NCBI GenBank assembly: GCA_036403035.1
Contig: DASWRT010000073.1
Coordinates: 1 to 16,467, forward strand
Reading direction: 5' to 3'
Length of the DNA stretch: 16,467 bases
Origin: DASWRT01 sp036403035
Lineage (GTDB): Bacteria; Pseudomonadota; Alphaproteobacteria; ATCC43930; CGMCC-115725
Below, one piece after another: positions 13,817-16,467 of this stretch; the first letter of the stretch is position 1; each line of letters starts with the position of its first letter. Below the pieces are notes generated by a model. It was not told the DNA's origin. It saw only the letters and a list, made by a program, of their open reading frames with translations, and made no database searches. Position numbers and translations under genes: made by a program.

Positions 13817-14641
13817 CTAGCTTTTCGTGATGGTCAGCTGGTCGTCGACCAGCGCCACCTGCACCGGGTATCCGCGATATTCCGCGCCGATGTTTTCGCT
13901 GACGAGGTAGCGGCCGGCGACGCTGACCAGTTCCGCGTCGAGCCGGCTCGCGAAGATCCGCGCCTCGCCGTCGCCGGCGGCGCCGGCGATCGCCCGGCCG
14001 CGCAGCGTGCCGTACACGTGGATGTGCCCGTCCGCGATGATCTCGGCGCCGGCGCTGACCGAGCTGGTGACGACGAGGTCGGCGCCGCGGGCGTAGATCT
14101 GCGCGCCGGAGCGGACCGGCTGCGTGACCAGCTTGGTTTTGCCCTTGCTGGCCGACGCCGTGGCGGCCGCCGCCGCCGCTGCCGCCGACGGGGAGCGGCT
14201 CGCCGCGGCCGACGCCGCGGGCCGGACGGCAGCCGCCGGAGCGGGAACGCGGGCAGGGCCCGGCACGGGAGCCGGGGCGGGAACGGGCGCCGCCGCAGCA
14301 GCAACCGCGGCCGGCATTTCGACCCGCCGGTTCTGGTTCGAGGCGCCGAACACCGCCAGTTCGGCGGCGGCGGCGGCGCGCTGCTGCGCGTTGCTGGCGT
14401 TCTGCACGCCGACCGGCACCAACCGGTGCCGCCGCAGCAGCGCCTTCACCGCGAAGAACTCGTCCGCGTCGAGAAAGCCGAGATTGTCCTTCAGGTCGAG
14501 GATGACGGGCGCGTGCTCGAAGAAACGCGGGCTGCGCGCGATCTGTGCCGCGAGATCCTGCTCGAAGATCGGATCGCGCGGGTCTGCGACCTTGATCACC
14601 ATGATGGTGAAGATCGCGCCCTGCACAAGATTGGAGGACAT
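13817..14641 (-). CDS. minC: Septum site-determining protein MinC
   Basis: MinC is the FtsZ polymerisation inhibitor delivered to the membrane by MinD. At 274 aa it is longer than E. coli MinC (231). The N-terminal FtsZ-inhibiting domain spans about 8-105 (GAIFTIMVIKVADP...VILDLKDNLGFLDADEFFAVKALL...LVPVGVQNA). A long Ala/Pro-rich linker fills about 110-168. The beta-helical C-terminal domain (169-250) mediates dimerisation and MinD binding, with VRSGAQIYARGADLVV, GAEIIADGHIHVYG and GRAIAGAAGD. ATG 14641 gives the usual N-terminus, although its ribosome site (GAGA 14 bases upstream) is weak. A GC-rich hairpin lies in the leader. It heads the minCDE operon. The linker length accounts for the extra size. 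Confidence 0.95.
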   Translation of the reverse strand: MSSNLVQGAIFTIMVIKVADPRDPIFEQDLAAQIARSPRFFEHAPVILDLKDNLGFLDADEFFAVKALLRRHRLVPVGVQNASNAQQRAAAAAELAVFGASNQNRRVEMPAAVAAAAAPVPAPAPVPGPARVPAPAAAVRPAASAAASRSPSAAAAAAAATASASKGKTKLVTQPVRSGAQIYARGADLVVTSSVSAGAEIIADGHIHVYGTLRGRAIAGAAGDGEARIFASRLDAELVSVAGRYLVSENIGAEYRGYPVQVALVDDQLTITKS

Positions 14642-14663
14642 GCGTTACGTGCTGATCTCTTGC

Positions 14664-14689
14664 CGGCGTCTGTCGCGACGGCGACGCCG
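14664..14689 (-). promoter_or_regulatory. Hairpin in the minC leader
   Basis: CGGCGTC (14664-14670) and GACGCCG (14683-14689) form a 7-bp stem with a 12-nt GC-rich loop, about 22 bases upstream of the minC ATG. On the minus strand it is preceded by TTTT. It may be an attenuator or a structure limiting minC translation, and could also be the 3' end signal of the upstream transcript. A possible promoter (14706-14734: TTGCGG, 17 bases, TAACAC on the minus strand) lies just ahead of it. Both are weak suggestions. Confidence 0.3.
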
Positions 14690-14741
14690 AAAATGAACTG
14701 CGGTGGTGTTACAGAGAAATTGTCGGAGCCGCAATAGAGTT

Positions 14742-15539
14742 TCAGCGATAAAGCCATAATCCTTTACGCAACGTCCGCGCGACCCGTTCGGCCCCCGCAT
14801 AGTCGCTGCTCTGCGCCGGATCGGCGAGCGCAAGCCCTTCGCCGACCAGGAACCCGGCGAGGTCGACGCCGCCGGCGTCGAGGCAGACCGCCGCCGCTCC
14901 TGCGCCGCCGTTCTCCGCTCCGCCCGCCGCCGCGACGACGAGCCGGCACGACACCTCTCCCCTCGACGCCGACTTGAGGCGGGCGGCCAGCGCGTCCCGG
15001 GCGCGGTCGCCGCAGGGCATCGCCCTCCCGTCCGGCTGCTCCGGCGCGGCGCAGCGGTCGCCGCCGGCCGGCGGGCGGATGCCGAACAGCCGCACCGGCC
15101 GCCCGTCGACGCGCAGCGCCGTCGCCCCGGCCGCCTCGGCATGCCCGGCGAGCCGGCGTCCCGCCGTCGCCGCTGCTGCCTCCTGCGCGCCGCTGCCGCT
15201 GCCCGATGCCGGCGGGGGAAAGCGCAGATCGAGCCGCTTCGGCGTCTCGGCATCGGGCTCTGACGGGACCATGTGGACCGGCCGCTCCGGGATCTCGCGC
15301 ATCGGCAGGTCGGGGAGGCGAGGGGAGGCGGAGGCATCGTCCGCGGCGGCCGGCGGCGCCTCCGACGGCGCCGCGGGCGCGAGGGCGAGCGACACGGCCG
15401 GCTCGGCGGGCGGCGGTGCGCCATGGTGCCGGCGGGAGAGCAGGAGCGTCCCCGACGCCGCAACGGCCGCCGCGGCGATCACCGCTGCGACGGCGCCGGC
15501 GGCGCGACGGCGTCGATGGTAAAGCGCGAGCGGGGGCAT
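14742..15539 (-). CDS. Membrane-anchored SNase/thermonuclease-fold protein without catalytic residues
   Basis: A 265-aa protein starting at ATG 15539 (GGAG four bases upstream). A basic N-terminus (YHRRRR) and TM helix (about 13-34, AAGAVAAVIAAAAVAASGTLLL) anchor it, with a Pro/Ala-rich periplasmic spacer to about residue 120. The C-terminal part resembles the thermonuclease/ExoI family, with VRLFGIRPP...CGDRARDALAARL...VDLAGFLVGEGLALAD...YAGAERVARTLRKGLW. In active members the loop reads GIDAPE, with Ca2+-binding Asp and catalytic Glu. Here it is GIRPPAGG (Arg155), no DGDT motif precedes it, and the region of the second catalytic Arg is Gly/Ala-rich. It is probably not a nuclease and may bind a cell-envelope ligand. 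It lies 100 bases upstream of minC on the same strand and 71 bases downstream of the lipoprotein. Confidence 0.6.
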   Translation of the reverse strand: MPPLALYHRRRRAAGAVAAVIAAAAVAASGTLLLSRRHHGAPPPAEPAVSLALAPAAPSEAPPAAADDASASPRLPDLPMREIPERPVHMVPSEPDAETPKRLDLRFPPPASGSGSGAQEAAAATAGRRLAGHAEAAGATALRVDGRPVRLFGIRPPAGGDRCAAPEQPDGRAMPCGDRARDALAARLKSASRGEVSCRLVVAAAGGAENGGAGAAAVCLDAGGVDLAGFLVGEGLALADPAQSSDYAGAERVARTLRKGLWLYR

Positions 15540-15558
15540 GGCGGCTCCGGTGCTGCAT

Positions 15559-15580
15559 CCCTCTCCCCGAGGGGAGAGGG
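15559..15580. repeat. GC-rich palindromic hairpin repeat, copy 1
   Basis: CCCTCTCCCC (15559-15568) and GGGGAGAGGG (15571-15580) form a perfect 10-bp stem with a GA centre. It lies between the lipoprotein stop and the start of the nuclease-fold gene. A related hairpin with the same CCCTCTCCC core is at 16340-16368. Hairpins of this sequence are dispersed many times in some proteobacterial genomes, in the manner of REP elements. It may trim transcripts or lower expression of the downstream gene. Confidence 0.7.
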
Positions 15581-15607
15581 CCTGATACGCGGCGTCGAGC
15601 GATTGCC

Positions 15608-15626
15608 CGCCTACAACTTGTAGGCG
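15608..15626. promoter_or_regulatory. Perfect 19-bp palindrome over the lipoprotein stop codon
   Basis: CGCCTACAA (15608-15616) and TTGTAGGCG (15618-15626) are exact inverted copies around one central base. They include the last codons and the TAG stop of the lipoprotein gene. A hairpin here would form as soon as the ribosome leaves, and could protect the 3' end or, as DNA, be a protein site. Confidence 0.45.
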
Positions 15627-16228
15627 TCGCCCGGCTTCACGCTGAAGCTGCCGACCGGGTTGCCCTCCGGCCGTTCGAAGACGAATCCGCTGCCGCCGTT
15701 GCGGTACAGCGTGTAGCAATGCTCGACCCCGGCATTGATCTTGTCCAGCGTCGAGCAGAGCTGCCCCTCGTCGCCGACGCGCCATTTCCCGGTATCGCGG
15801 AATTCGCCCTGGCGGAACTTGAGCGTCCCGGCCGGATCGAAATAGGCCCAGTATTCCTGGCCGTTCGCGGCGATCCCGACCGCGGTGTTGCCGGCCACGG
15901 TCTTCTGCAAGTCGGGGGCGGCGAGCTTGCCGAATGCCGAGACCGGCGTGGCCGAGGTGCCGGCGATGCCCGAGTTCCGCGGGATCGCGACGCTCGGCGC
16001 GGTGACGACGGCGCCCGGCACCACCGGAAGGACCGGCGGCGTCGCCGCGGCGGCCGACGGGCCGGGCGGAACCGCGGGCGGCGGCGCCGGCTGCTTGTCC
16101 GAGGACGAGGAGCAGGCGGCGAGCCCGGCGGCGGCCAGTAGCGCGAGTGCCGCGGTCAGGGACGGCAACGAGGCGGAAGCCTTCCGGATCGAGGCCGGAA
16201 CGGCGGAGAAATAAGCGGTACTCATCAT
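15611..16228 (-). CDS. Lipoprotein of unknown function
   Basis: A 205-aa lipoprotein. Residues 1-38 form the signal (basic IRK, then LPSLTAALALLAAAGLAA), followed by a lipobox LAAC with Cys39 as the lipidated residue. The next residues SSSSDKQ do not include the inner-membrane-retention Asp at +2, so outer-membrane sorting is likely. A long Pro/Ala/Val linker runs to about 85. The C-terminal domain (about 105-205) contains GNTAVGIAANGQEYWAYFDPAGTLKFRQ...DTGKWRV...LCSTLD...EHCYTLYRNG, a pattern like DUF995-type domains (extracellular beta-sandwich with two Cys). The start is one of two adjacent ATGs, 16228 or 16225, behind a weak ribosome site. It is the first gene of a same-strand series leading to minC. 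Confidence 0.7.
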   Translation of the reverse strand: MMSTAYFSAVPASIRKASASLPSLTAALALLAAAGLAACSSSSDKQPAPPPAVPPGPSAAAATPPVLPVVPGAVVTAPSVAIPRNSGIAGTSATPVSAFGKLAAPDLQKTVAGNTAVGIAANGQEYWAYFDPAGTLKFRQGEFRDTGKWRVGDEGQLCSTLDKINAGVEHCYTLYRNGGSGFVFERPEGNPVGSFSVKPGDAYKL

Positions 16229-16339
16229 CAATAAACACCCGATCGTCGGAGGTCGGGACCGGCCGGCGGCCGACCGGCCCCGCGGCGTTGCGTACCCCAA
16301 AGCGGCGGCATTTTGCAAATTTCTCCCGTGTCAAATTTC

Positions 16340-16368
16340 TTTCCCTCTCCCCTTGCGGGAGAGGGAAA
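16340..16368. repeat. GC-rich palindromic hairpin repeat, copy 2
   Basis: TTTCCCTCTCCC (16340-16351) and GGGAGAGGGAAA (16357-16368) form a perfect 12-bp stem with loop CTTGC. It shares the CCCTCTCCC core with copy 1. It lies about 110 bases upstream of the lipoprotein start. A TTGACA sequence reading leftward (plus-strand 16329-16334) directly follows it on the minus strand, with no clear -10 box behind. Confidence 0.7.
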
Positions 16369-16467
16369 TTTTGGCGCGGGAACGGCGGCGGTGTCCTTCG
16401 CGCGGTGGTTTCTTCTTTGCAACCAAGGGTTTGCCGGCGCTTGCTGAGGCGGCACGGGAGGCAGCGC
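16369..16467. other. Right window edge, possible 3' end of a minus-strand gene
   Basis: No gene can be called. One minus-strand frame entering from the edge reads a Lys/Arg-rich stretch (KPLVAKKKPPREGHRRRSR) and stops at TGA 16331-16333, past the hairpin repeat. Such basic tails occur at the ends of real proteins, but too little is inside the window to decide. Confidence 0.2.

Noticed and set aside
15206..16141. 311-codon plus-strand frame opposite the lipoprotein and nuclease-fold genes
   Set aside because: It spans two minus-strand genes and their hairpin gap, with Arg/Gly/Ala-only composition and no motif.
1..16467. Search for a defence island, CRISPR array, toxin-antitoxin pair or biosynthetic cluster
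   Set aside because: No regular repeats with spacers, no paired small toxin/antitoxin genes, and no cluster of pathway enzymes; the single DnaQ-like nuclease and one IS are not enough.

Overview
The window is a GC-rich bacterial chromosome segment, most likely from an alphaproteobacterium. Three things point there: a histidine kinase with the PleC/DivJ/PdhS-type dimerisation sequence, a small two-helix membrane protein like those annotated DUF6460, and a minC-minD-minE cluster alongside these. I cannot place it to genus.

Layout, left to right. (1) 1-1650: the 3' part of an IS66-like insertion sequence. Its transposase is broken near the C-terminus by a 4-base tandem duplication. (2) 1751-2554 (+): a dihydrodipicolinate-reductase (DapB)-like protein lacking the catalytic histidines. 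It converges, across a strong hairpin, on (3) 2672-3697 (-): a VanA-type Rieske oxygenase that keeps its [2Fe-2S] site but has lost all three mononuclear-iron ligands. (4) A 526-bp divergent intergenic region carries two near-identical 17-bp TetR-type operators around a promoter for (5) a 14-TM DHA2/EmrB-type drug exporter (4224-5936, +). Neither a TetR gene nor an EmrA adaptor is visible. (6) 5937-6197 is the C-terminal remnant of a BNR/Asp-box propeller protein. (7) 6396-8516 (+) is an orphan membrane histidine kinase. (8) 8641-9453 (+) is a DnaQ-type exonuclease fused to a C-terminal helix-turn-helix. (9) 9570-9887 (+) is a small secreted protein. (10) On the minus strand come an SHS-family MFS carboxylate transporter (9928-11241) and, upstream of it, an NAD(P)H-dependent FMN reductase (11359-11934). 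(11) A small two-helix membrane protein (12239-12499, +) converges on (12) the minCDE division-site cluster (minus strand, 14641 down to 12517). (13) Upstream of minC, on the same strand, are a membrane-anchored nuclease-fold protein without catalytic residues and a lipoprotein. Two GC-rich hairpin repeats flank the lipoprotein gene.

The best-understood unit is minCDE: MinD is a membrane ATPase that recruits the MinC FtsZ inhibitor, and MinE displaces it to place the division septum. The other genes look like an ordinary accessory and housekeeping mixture without one shared pathway. I found no convincing new multi-gene defence or metabolic system. The most unusual signal is that three separate proteins (DapB-like, Rieske, nuclease-like) keep their folds but lack catalytic residues. 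The Rieske protein is the clearest case: its Rieske cluster ligands are intact, while the two His, the Asp-type ligand and the bridging Asp are all replaced. No tRNA, rRNA or CRISPR array was seen.
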